Shown here: one piece after another, positions 1 to 5,061 of the stretch
Numbering within the stretch: the stretch's first letter is position 1
Layout: each line of letters opens with the position of its first letter
Assembly (NCBI GenBank): GCA_002256705.1
Contig: NQJI01000233.1
Location: forward strand, 1 to 5,061
Source: Methylococcaceae bacterium NSM2-1
GTDB taxonomy: Bacteria; Pseudomonadota; Gammaproteobacteria; Methylococcales; Methylomonadaceae
DNA length: 5,061 nt
Direction of reading: 5' to 3'
Notes under the pieces: generated by a model
The model's database searches: none
Seen by the model: the letters and a program-made list of their open reading frames with translations, nothing else
Told to the model about the DNA's origin: nothing
Made by a program: the position numbers and the translations under genes

Positions 1-519
1 CAGCCCACACAAAACCCGGATAAAGTAGAAGTGATTGAATTCTTCTGGTACGGTTGCCCACATTGCTATAGCTTTGAGCCTTTACTCGAAAAATGGGCGA
101 AAAGTCTGCCAAAAAATGTTGAGTTTATCCGCCAACCCGCAGCATTTAATGAGCTCTGGAGCAAACATGCAAAAGCTTATTACACTGCCGAAGCGTTGGG
201 AGTTGTTGATAAAGTTCATGCTGATTTTTTTGATGCGGTGCAAAACAAAAAAGAAACTCTCGATACTGAAGAAGCATTGGCCAAGTTTTTTGCGGCTCAT
301 GGCGTTAATGAAACCCAATTCCATGAAGCCTACAATTCCTTTGTAGTCGATGCCAAGATGCGTCAGGCACCTCTTATGGCAGCTCGCTATGGTATAACAG
401 GAGTTCCTGCGATCATTATCAATGGCAAATACAAAACCAATGGCAAATTAGCTGGATCTCATGAAAAGATGATTGAGGTTATGAATAAACTGATTAAGCA
501 GGAAAGCACTGCAAAATAA
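1..519 (+). CDS. dsbA: Thiol:disulfide interchange protein DsbA, 5'-truncated by the window edge
   Basis: Periplasmic thioredoxin-fold oxidase that introduces disulfide bonds into exported proteins and is reoxidised by DsbB. The frame is open from base 1, so the signal peptide and the first mature residues lie outside the window; 172 residues are visible. The GTG at 31 falls inside the first conserved strand (VEVIEFFWYGCPHC) and is not the start. Seen directly: the CPHC redox motif (Cys codons 55-57 and 64-66) preceded by the FFWYG strand, the inserted helical domain, and the cis-proline loop GVPA (Pro codon 406-408) followed by the strand AIIINGKY. The Val before cis-Pro and the CPHC pair match classical E. 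coli-type DsbA rather than DsbC or DsbG. The C-terminus looks complete, with a final amphipathic helix (SHEKMIEVMNKLIKQ) and TAA at 517-519. It ends 54 bp from a convergent gene, with a hairpin between them. Its regulation cannot be seen because the promoter is off the window. Confidence 0.95.
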   Translation, partial: QPTQNPDKVEVIEFFWYGCPHCYSFEPLLEKWAKSLPKNVEFIRQPAAFNELWSKHAKAYYTAEALGVVDKVHADFFDAVQNKKETLDTEEALAKFFAAHGVNETQFHEAYNSFVVDAKMRQAPLMAARYGITGVPAIIINGKYKTNGKLAGSHEKMIEVMNKLIKQESTAK

Positions 520-523
520 TGGT

Positions 524-553
524 GTGGGGGGCTGTCATAGGTTGACCCCCCAC
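524..553. terminator. Probable bidirectional rho-independent terminator between dsbA and the DUF2058 gene
   Basis: GTGGGGGG (524-531) pairs perfectly with CCCCCCAC (546-553), an 8-bp GC-rich stem. The 14-nt loop can gain three more pairs (535-537 with 543-545) after a 3-nt bulge. The stem starts 5 bp after the dsbA stop and lies 21 bp past the stop of the convergent gene. The plus-strand tail (CTCTTTC) is only modestly T-rich. The minus-strand tail (ACCATTATTTTGC) is somewhat better. The position between two converging genes supports a shared terminator. Confidence 0.75.
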
Positions 554-573
554 TCTTTCACTGCAACACGGCA

Positions 574-1128
574 TTACCACATCAAATCATCCGGAATTTG
601 ATAGTCCGCATAGGGGTCGTCTTTATTAGCAACTGCACTGGCGCATTGCTCGTTATGTACAATAACACTGGCTGCATCGCGCAAGCTTATTTTTTTTGCT
701 ACTTCAGACGATACCACTTCATAGCTTTCCCCCAGTTTTACAATAGCCATCCGACCCCGAATAATTTGTTCACGGATGGTTGCCGAGACATACAGTGTCT
801 TTATTTTATTATTATCATTAAAATGATATGCCAATCCGTCAGCATCTTTGGGCTGCCTGTTGAGTTCAATTAATTGTTTAACTTGCGCAATCAGGTGTTT
901 TTGCTCTTCTTGCTGCTTTCTTAACTGGTTAAGTTCCCGGTCCCTTTCAACTTTTTCTGCCTGTGCTTTTTGAACCAGCTCTTTAGCTTCATCAACTACC
1001 GTTACATTATTCTTGCGCTGCTGTTGAGTTTGTTTGCGTTTTTCGGATTTGGCACTTTTAGCCTGGGCTGTACTCACTAATCCCGATTTTAATAATTGAT
1101 CCTGTAACGATAACTTTTGTTTACTCAT
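574..1128 (-). CDS. DUF2058 family protein, YaiL-like
   Basis: 184-residue cytoplasmic protein, close to the length of E. coli YaiL (about 179 aa). It has no signal peptide or membrane segment. The N-terminus (LSLQDQLLKSGLVSTAQAKSA) is the family's opening block. A very basic stretch (about residues 24-41) and a long charged helix likely to form a coiled coil (about 44-92) follow, leading into the conserved AQVKQLIELNR. The C-terminal half has the family pattern of YHFNDNNKIKTLYVS, a GRMAIVKL segment, and the final DDPYADYQIPDDLMW (170-184), nearly identical to YaiL. The family is often labelled nucleoprotein/polynucleotide-associated, but I know of no firmly established biochemical role. The ATG at 1126-1128 is preceded by GAGAGAG (1136-1142, minus strand) at about 8 nt, which supports this start. 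The gene converges on dsbA and lies 330 bp beyond the LeuA-like gene, so it is probably its own transcription unit. Family assignment is firm; function is unknown. Confidence 0.9.
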   Translation of the reverse strand: MSKQKLSLQDQLLKSGLVSTAQAKSAKSEKRKQTQQQRKNNVTVVDEAKELVQKAQAEKVERDRELNQLRKQQEEQKHLIAQVKQLIELNRQPKDADGLAYHFNDNNKIKTLYVSATIREQIIRGRMAIVKLGESYEVVSSEVAKKISLRDAASVIVHNEQCASAVANKDDPYADYQIPDDLMW

Positions 1129-1250
1129 GACCTAACTCTCTCACATTATAAATTTAATTGCGTAGTTTATTTTAAAAGACACTAAATTTGCGCTAAATGT
1201 CTGGCTTATCGTCCAGAGAGACAAAATAGATGTTTTTCAATTACTTATCA

Positions 1251-1319
1251 GTAGGAGTAGCATAAACCGCGATAATGGTAGCTTATGCCGCGATCATGGC
1301 AGCCAAAGCCCCCTGCAAC
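1251..1319. repeat. Cluster of degenerate REP-like palindromic units
   Basis: Positions 1251-1273 read GTAGGAG-TA-GC-ATAAA-CCGCGAT, which resembles the widespread gammaproteobacterial REP consensus of the form GTAGGAGCGGCTTTAGCCGCGA. A second, truncated copy of its 3' half follows (1279-1294, ending in GCCGCGAT). The 21-bp blocks 1260-1280 and 1281-1301 match at 16 of 21 positions as a direct tandem repeat. The minus strand of 1298-1319 again starts like a REP head (GTTGCAGGGGGCTTTGGC). GCATAA (1260-1265) and TTATGC (1283-1288) form an inverted pair. The match to the REP consensus is from memory and the copies are worn, so this is a probable rather than certain REP cluster. Confidence 0.5.
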
Positions 1320-1398
1320 AAGCTTAGAATTATTGTCGTTGTATGAATATTTACGTTGAAACAGCACTAATGATGGTAAAAATAAAATAGTTGTACAT

Positions 1399-1418
1399 AT
1401 TACCCATTTTTTGGTAAT
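1399..1418 (-). terminator. Weak hairpin downstream of the LeuA-like gene, possible terminator
   Basis: ATTACC (1399-1404) and GGTAAT (1413-1418) form a perfect 6-bp stem with an 8-nt loop, about 40 bp past the stop codon at 1459-1461. On the minus strand it is followed, after several bases, by a T-rich run (ACTATTTTATTTTTACC). The stem is AT-rich and the T-run is not adjacent, so it is a poor intrinsic terminator. It is listed because nothing better lies after this gene. Confidence 0.25.
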
Positions 1419-1458
1419 CACCCGGTAAAAACCCTATGAAATAGAATGCCGGTTATTT

Positions 1459-2922
1459 TTAAACAGGGTTCAAATTCAGCTCGTGCAATTGCATATTAAT
1501 GATTTTGAGTGTTGCCAAGACACCGGCAAAAACCTGATTGGAATGCACAGCACGGGTTTTACGTAATTCGCCGCCACAATCCCAGGTAATCACGCACTCA
1601 GTTAAGGCATAGGTATGGCCACCCCGGGGTATCCTTACTTCGTAATCGACCAATGCCGGCAAGGTATAGTTATGCAATTTCATCACCTTGTTGATGGCAT
1701 CTATAAATGCATCAAAACCGCCATTTCCGGAACCTGAAGCAATATGCTTGGTGCCGTTCACATTGACCCGAATACTGGCAGTCGACTCTAAATCAAGACC
1801 GCTGGTAATTGAGCAGTTCAGCAATTTTATATGTTGATAATCCTTGCTCTCCAGTACATCTGCAATAATAAAGGGCAAGTCATCTGTGGTGATGGTCTGT
1901 TTTGAATCGCCGAGACTAACGATACGGTCCAGTACTTTTTTCTGATTCTCTTCCGATAGGTCAAGCTCTAACTGCTCCAGATTTTTTTTCAATGACGCTT
2001 TGCCACTCATTTTGCCTAAAGCATAGCTTCGAGTCCGAGAAAAGCGTTCCGGGCCTAACCTGGTTTTATATAGCCCTCCCTTTTGATCACCATCTGCATG
2101 AATTCCGGCAGTTTGGGTAAAGACATCAGCGCCAATAATGGGCGCATTAGCCGCAACCCGTTTTCCAGAGAAATTTTCAACCATATTGCTGACACGAACA
2201 ATATGACTCTCATCGATAGATAGTTGCATATTCATTTTATCGCGCAAGACAACCGCGACTTCAGCAAGCGATGCATTGCCTGCCCGCTCACCCAGGCAGT
2301 TAACAGTGCAGTGTATAGAGCTTACGCCGGCACGAACGGCCGCCATTACATTGGCGGTTGCCAGTCCATAATCATTATGGGGATGAAAGTCAAATTGCAG
2401 TTCCGGGTAGCGATGACACATATCACTCAGGTTGGTGAATACTTCTTCAGGAGACAAGACACCCAGTGTATCGTTCGACCAGTCCTCCAGATAAACGTTA
2501 ACCTTCAGACCTTTTTCCAGCGCGTAATTAACCGTTTGCAGAATATCGTGAGTATGCTGGGATAGCGTTTTTCCCAACTGTTCACGGCAATGTTTTTCGC
2601 TACCCTTGGTCAGTAAATTGATTACCCCGCCACCCGTTTCCAAAATCCAGTCAACACTTTTGGTATGATCAACAAATCCAAGCACTTCAACGCAGCCGAC
2701 GAAACCTTCCTGTTGCGCCCATTGGTTAATGTTAGTAACCGCCTCTTTTTCACCCTGAGAGACCCGCGCAGACGCAACCTCAATACGATCAACCCGTAGC
2801 GACTGCAACAGAGCCTTGGCAATGTTGACTTTTTCCGTGGGTGTGAAAGAGACGCCCTGAGTTTGTTCACCATCACGCAAAGTGGTGTCCATCAGTTGTA
2901 TATATCTGGAATCTGTGGACAT
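1459..2922 (-). CDS. 2-isopropylmalate synthase family (LeuA-like) protein with an internal in-frame gap in the catalytic barrel
   Basis: 487-residue protein of the HMGL-like/LeuA family, which condenses acetyl-CoA with a 2-oxo acid to give a 2-alkylmalate. Seen directly: the N-terminal signature MDTTLRDGEQ (11-20) with metal ligand Asp12; the metal ligands His180 and His182 in FHPHND and Asn216 in GERAGN; His275 in AGIHADG; and a C-terminal LeuA dimer/allosteric domain (about 366-475, with SGSGNGGFDAFIDAI and IPRGGHTYALTE). The sequence resembles the second LeuA-type protein encoded beside leuCD in Bacteroidota more than E. coli LeuA, so the substrate could be 2-oxoisovalerate or another oxo acid such as pyruvate. 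Between VNVYLEDWSN (141-150) and DTLG (151-154), about 24-27 residues normal for the family are absent: one barrel helix and most of the next strand. Activity is therefore doubtful although the frame is intact. The ATG at 2920-2922 has only a weak ribosome site (ACAGG, about 9 nt upstream), and a perfect palindrome (2923-2932) abuts it. The gene lies 338 bp past leuD on the same strand. Confidence 0.88.
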   Translation of the reverse strand: MSTDSRYIQLMDTTLRDGEQTQGVSFTPTEKVNIAKALLQSLRVDRIEVASARVSQGEKEAVTNINQWAQQEGFVGCVEVLGFVDHTKSVDWILETGGGVINLLTKGSEKHCREQLGKTLSQHTHDILQTVNYALEKGLKVNVYLEDWSNDTLGVLSPEEVFTNLSDMCHRYPELQFDFHPHNDYGLATANVMAAVRAGVSSIHCTVNCLGERAGNASLAEVAVVLRDKMNMQLSIDESHIVRVSNMVENFSGKRVAANAPIIGADVFTQTAGIHADGDQKGGLYKTRLGPERFSRTRSYALGKMSGKASLKKNLEQLELDLSEENQKKVLDRIVSLGDSKQTITTDDLPFIIADVLESKDYQHIKLLNCSITSGLDLESTASIRVNVNGTKHIASGSGNGGFDAFIDAINKVMKLHNYTLPALVDYEVRIPRGGHTYALTECVITWDCGGELRKTRAVHSNQVFAGVLATLKIINMQLHELNLNPV

Positions 2923-3070
2923 GGCTATAGCCTGTATTTTCTCATTGCGGATTGAATTTAATAGGTCGGGAAGCTAGCTTATGAGGCTATGAAAGTATTC
3001 GGTATTTTTCTATAAAAAAATTATTGGGATACAAAAGACACAAAATTTTCAGTACCTTGAATAGATTACT

Positions 3071-3107
3071 TAATTCTCTGCGTCCTTCGTGCCTCGGCAG
3101 TGAAAAA
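3071..3107. repeat. Putative dispersed intergenic repeat of the CTCTGCGTCC type
   Basis: The plus strand reads AATTCTCTGCGTCCTTCGTG, then CCTCGGCAGTGAAAAA. This closely resembles a short element that I recall as scattered through intergenic regions of many environmental bacteria, in which CTCTGCG, CCTTCGTG and GTGAA blocks recur in this order. Only one copy is in the window, so the repeat nature rests on recollection, not on comparison within this sequence. Confidence 0.35.
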
Positions 3108-3181
3108 TCATTTTTCCGGGACTTATTGATAATTTTTTTACAATTTCATAGCGTAACCTGACAATTTTTTAAGTTGTGTGG

Positions 3182-3251
3182 GTTGGATTGCCGCTTTTTG
3201 GCAACCCAACATAGACACAGGATTTGTTGGGTTGGCTATCGCCAGACCAAC
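3182..3251. repeat. Two adjacent imperfect hairpins of a GTTGGGTTG-type palindromic repeat
   Basis: Hairpin 1: GTTGGATTGCC (3182-3192) pairs with GGCAACCCAAC (3200-3210) with one A-C mismatch around a 7-nt loop. Hairpin 2: GTTGGGTTGGC (3226-3236) pairs with GCCAGACCAAC (3241-3251) around the 4-nt loop TATC, with one mismatch and one G-U. The 15 nt between them are unpaired. Three of the four arms are versions of the same GTTGGGTTG / CAACCCAAC sequence, as in REP doublets. The element ends 9 bp from the leuD stop codon, a typical REP position, and could act as a 3' stabilising structure or weak terminator for leuCD. Neither hairpin is followed by a T-run on the leuD-sense strand. Confidence 0.65.
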
Positions 3252-3260
3252 CTGCAATTT

Positions 3261-3872
3261 TTAAGTCCAAAGCCAGGGATAGGCTTGCTTATGCTGCCTT
3301 TCATACTGGTCGATCTTGTCAGCATGCTTCAATGTCAAGCCAATGTCATCCAGTCCGCTTAACAGATTACCCTTGCGAAAGGGGTCAATCTCAAAACTGA
3401 AGTCATTGCCCGCAGGTGTCGTTACCTGCTGATTTTCCAGATCAACAACAAAACGCACGCCCTCGTTTGCGCTAATCTCCGCCATCAGTCTGTCCAACTG
3501 GTCTTTAGTGACCTTTATGGCCAAAATTCCGTTCTTGAAACAATTGTTATAAAAGATATCGGCATAGCTGGTAGAAATGATGGTATTAAAACCATAATCG
3601 GCAATTGCCCATGGCGCATGTTCCCGGGATGAACCGCAACCAAAATTATCGCCAGCCACCAAAATTTTGGCACCTTTAAAGGCAGGCTTGTTCAGCTCAA
3701 ACTCCGGATTGTCAGTGCCGTCGTCGTTATATCGCCAGTCGTGGAATAGGTGCACACCAAAGCCGCTACGTTCCACTTTTTTTAGAAACTGCTTGGGAAT
3801 AATCTGATCAGTATCAACATTGCTGCGATTCATCAATGCAGCAATACTTTCATGTTTTTTATACGGTTCCAT
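3261..3872 (-). CDS. leuD: 3-isopropylmalate dehydratase small subunit
   Basis: 203-residue swivel-domain subunit of isopropylmalate isomerase. With LeuC it converts 2-isopropylmalate to 3-isopropylmalate through 2-isopropylmaleate in the cytoplasm. E. coli LeuD is 201 aa, so this is full length. Seen directly: the substrate-loop block NVDTDQIIPKQFL (18-30), HLFHDWRYNDDG (41-52), and the aconitase-family signature GDNFGCGSSREHAPWAI (74-90). The strand/helix pattern STSYADIFYNNCFKNGIL and the terminal GLDDIGLTLKHADKI block also align with E. coli LeuD without gaps. The ATG at 3870-3872 has CGGA a few bases upstream. Only 23 bp separate it from the leuC stop, so leuC and leuD are almost certainly co-transcribed and probably translationally coupled. 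The C-terminus carries a short extra tail (HKQAYPWLWT) relative to E. coli, the kind of end that varies among gammaproteobacteria. Confidence 0.97.
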   Translation of the reverse strand: MEPYKKHESIAALMNRSNVDTDQIIPKQFLKKVERSGFGVHLFHDWRYNDDGTDNPEFELNKPAFKGAKILVAGDNFGCGSSREHAPWAIADYGFNTIISTSYADIFYNNCFKNGILAIKVTKDQLDRLMAEISANEGVRFVVDLENQQVTTPAGNDFSFEIDPFRKGNLLSGLDDIGLTLKHADKIDQYERQHKQAYPWLWT

Positions 3873-3895
3873 AATTTTTCCGATCTGCCTGTGTG

Positions 3896-5061
3896 TTAAG
3901 GGTTCAGGTTGCGAATATCAACAAAATGACCTGCCGCAGCGGCTGCAGCTGCCATTGCAGGCGAAACCAGGTGCGTGCGTCCACCTTTGCCCTGCCGCCC
4001 TTCAAAATTACGGTTTGAAGTCGATGCACTACGCTGGCCCTTGGTAAGTTCATCACCATTCATCGCCAGACACATGGAGCACCCGGGGTCACGCCATTCC
4101 CAACCGGCATCAATAAAAATTTTATCCAAGCCCTCTTCTTCAGCCTGCTGCTTCACGTGATAGGAGCCTGGTACTGCAATAGCCGTGACTCCTTTGGCAA
4201 CTTTTGTGCCTTTTGTCACTTCTGCAGCAATCCGAAAATCTTCTATACGTCCATTTGTACAAGAGCCAATGAAAACAAGATCTATGGGGATATCGGTTAT
4301 TTTTGTATTGGGAGTCAAGCCCATATAAGCCAGTGCACTTTCACAAGCCTTGCGCTTTATTTCGTTATCAAAACTCTCTGGCGCAGGAACAGTGCTATCG
4401 ACGCCTACAACCTGTTCAGGAGAAGTTCCCCAGGAAACCTGAGGAGCAATATCTGCAGCGTCAAGCGTGATGACGGCATCAAAAACTGCGCCGTCATCAC
4501 TGGGAAGGCTCTTCCAGTAGGCCAAGGCAAGATCCCAGTTTTTACCGGATGGAGCAAATTCACGTCCCTTGAGATATTCGTAGGTTTTCTCATCCGGCGC
4601 GACCAAGCCTGCTCTGGCGCCGGCTTCAATGGCCATATTGCAGAGCGTCATGCGTCCTTCCATTGAAAGCTCCTTGATAGCCTCGCCTGCATATTCGATT
4701 ACATAACCGGTCCCGCCTGCTGTACCGATTTTACCGATAATAGCCAGTGCAATATCTTTAGCAGAGGCGTATTTGGATAATTTTCCATTAACCTGAACCA
4801 ACATGGTTTTCGATTTTTTCTGTGGCAGCGTCTGAGTGGCCATCACATGCTCTACCTCGGATGTACCGATACCAAATGCTAGCGCGCCAAAGGCACCATG
4901 TGTCGCAGTGTGACTATCACCACAAACGACCACCATGCCAGGGTGGACGAAACCATGCTCAGGTACAACAACATGTATCACGCCATTATTAGGGCTTGTC
5001 ATATCATAAAGAACCAACCCGTTTACACGACAGTTTTCAGCCATTACTTCGATCTGTTTCT
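3896..5061 (-). CDS. leuC: 3-isopropylmalate dehydratase large subunit, 5'-truncated by the window edge
   Basis: Large catalytic subunit of isopropylmalate isomerase, an aconitase-family [4Fe-4S] enzyme that pairs with LeuD. The frame continues through the right edge (a KQIEV-like stretch precedes Met at 5042-5044, the family's ETLxxNC region), so that Met is internal. By comparison with E. coli LeuC (466 aa), about the first 80-85 residues are off the window. Seen directly: [20 protein letters not shown], the three cluster cysteines (GSCTN, Cys codon 4259-4261; GCSMC, Cys codons 4079-4081 and 4070-4072), and the C-terminal [18 protein letters not shown] and [18 protein letters not shown] blocks. 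The visible part aligns with E. coli LeuC without notable gaps and with all key residues. The stop TAA (3896-3898) lies 23 bp before leuD. The promoter, any attenuator and any upstream leuA are outside the window. Confidence 0.97.
   Translation of the reverse strand, partial: KQIEVMAENCRVNGLVLYDMTSPNNGVIHVVVPEHGFVHPGMVVVCGDSHTATHGAFGALAFGIGTSEVEHVMATQTLPQKKSKTMLVQVNGKLSKYASAKDIALAIIGKIGTAGGTGYVIEYAGEAIKELSMEGRMTLCNMAIEAGARAGLVAPDEKTYEYLKGREFAPSGKNWDLALAYWKSLPSDDGAVFDAVITLDAADIAPQVSWGTSPEQVVGVDSTVPAPESFDNEIKRKACESALAYMGLTPNTKITDIPIDLVFIGSCTNGRIEDFRIAAEVTKGTKVAKGVTAIAVPGSYHVKQQAEEEGLDKIFIDAGWEWRDPGCSMCLAMNGDELTKGQRSASTSNRNFEGRQGKGGRTHLVSPAMAAAAAAAGHFVDIRNLNP

Larger units (their letters stand above)
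1129..1458. other. 330-bp non-coding spacer between the DUF2058 gene and the LeuA-like gene
   Basis: I find no convincing gene here. The part next to the DUF2058 start (1129-1200) is AT-rich and presumably carries that gene's promoter. A TATAAT on the minus strand (1145-1150) is the best -10 match but sits so close to the start codon that it would leave almost no leader. The middle (about 1251-1319) holds degenerate REP-like repeats. The end near the LeuA-like stop (1399-1418) holds a short hairpin. Confidence 0.7.
2923..3260. other. 338-bp non-coding, repeat-bearing spacer between leuD and the LeuA-like gene
   Basis: There is no credible gene on either strand. From the leuD side it contains a pair of hairpins (3182-3251), an AT-rich stretch with a TTTTTTA run, a segment resembling a dispersed repeat (3071-3107), and the upstream region of the LeuA-like gene. 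The last part has two perfect 10-bp palindromes: AAGCTAGCTT (2971-2980) and GGCTATAGCC (2923-2932). A TATAGA (minus strand, 3009-3014) could be a -10 box, but the -35 position 17 bp away (CTTTTG) is poor. No leucine-rich leader peptide of the kind used for attenuation is present. Confidence 0.7.

Noticed and set aside
31..33. GTG as the dsbA start codon
   Set aside because: The frame is open upstream to base 1, and the codons before it encode part of the conserved first strand of DsbA.
1145..1150. TATAAT on the minus strand as promoter of the DUF2058 gene
   Set aside because: Transcription would start at or inside the ribosome binding site, only about 10 nt before the ATG, and no -35 match lies at 16-18 bp.
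1275..1346. A 23-codon plus-strand ORF (MVAYAAIMAAK...) with AGGAG upstream
   Set aside because: The AGGAG (1253-1257) is about 17 nt from the ATG, too far, and the ORF lies inside the REP-like cluster, so its content reflects the repeats.
2470..2475. Frameshift as the explanation for the missing LeuA segment
   Set aside because: Conserved family sequence is in the same frame on both sides of the junction, so the loss is a multiple of three and no frame change is needed.
3102..3116. GAAAAA-TCA-TTTTTC hairpin as a terminator
   Set aside because: The stem is almost entirely A-T, has only a 3-nt loop, and is not placed after any gene end.
2923..3260. Leucine leader peptide and attenuator, or a T-box/riboswitch, before the LeuA-like gene
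   Set aside because: The only short ORFs on the minus strand (for example M-I-F-H-C-R-G-T-K-D-A-E-N) lack leucine runs, and there is no terminator hairpin with a T-run before the start.
3174..3362. 62-codon plus-strand ORF overlapping the leuD 3' end
   Set aside because: It is antisense to leuD, begins in the hairpin repeat, and shows no recognisable protein features.
4157..4666. 169-codon plus-strand ORF opposite leuC
   Set aside because: It lies entirely opposite a well-conserved leuC reading frame and has the composition of a shadow frame.

Overview
This window looks like an ordinary chromosomal segment of a gammaproteobacterium with moderate GC and AT-rich spacers. The closest matches I can recall are gammaproteobacterial: a DsbA with a CPHC active site, a DUF2058/YaiL-like protein ending in the family's DDPYADYQIPDDLMW tail, and LeuC and LeuD that align with the E. 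coli proteins almost without gaps. REP-like palindromes in the spacers suggest a lineage rich in such repeats. Methylococcales is one possibility, but this is only an inference.

Layout. Positions 1-519 (+) hold the 3' part of dsbA. A strong GC-rich hairpin (524-553) separates it from the convergent DUF2058 gene (574-1128, -). A 330-bp spacer (1129-1458) follows, with a cluster of degenerate REP-like repeats and a weak hairpin. A 487-aa protein of the 2-isopropylmalate synthase (LeuA) family lies at 1459-2922 (-). Next is a 338-bp non-coding spacer (2923-3260) built largely of dispersed-repeat-like sequence, including two adjacent imperfect hairpins beside the leuD stop. leuD (3261-3872, -) and the 3' part of leuC (3896-5061, -) complete the window. 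Transcription of the leucine genes runs right to left: leuC, leuD, then the LeuA-like gene.

How the genes work together. LeuC and LeuD form isopropylmalate isomerase, the second step of leucine synthesis. The LeuA-family protein would supply a 2-alkylmalate, either isopropylmalate or a close analogue such as citramalate. leuB is not seen here. DsbA (periplasmic disulfide formation) and the DUF2058 protein have no evident link to this pathway.

The most notable observation is inside the LeuA-like gene. The reading frame is open throughout, and the metal ligands and C-terminal regulatory domain are present. However, about 24-27 residues that the family has between the strand ending in 'YLED' and the motif 'PDTLG' are missing at a sharp point (codons 150/151, about position 2472/2473). 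They correspond to one helix plus most of one strand of the TIM barrel. I saw no mobile element genes, tRNA, rRNA or CRISPR array, and nothing that I would call an undescribed multi-gene system.
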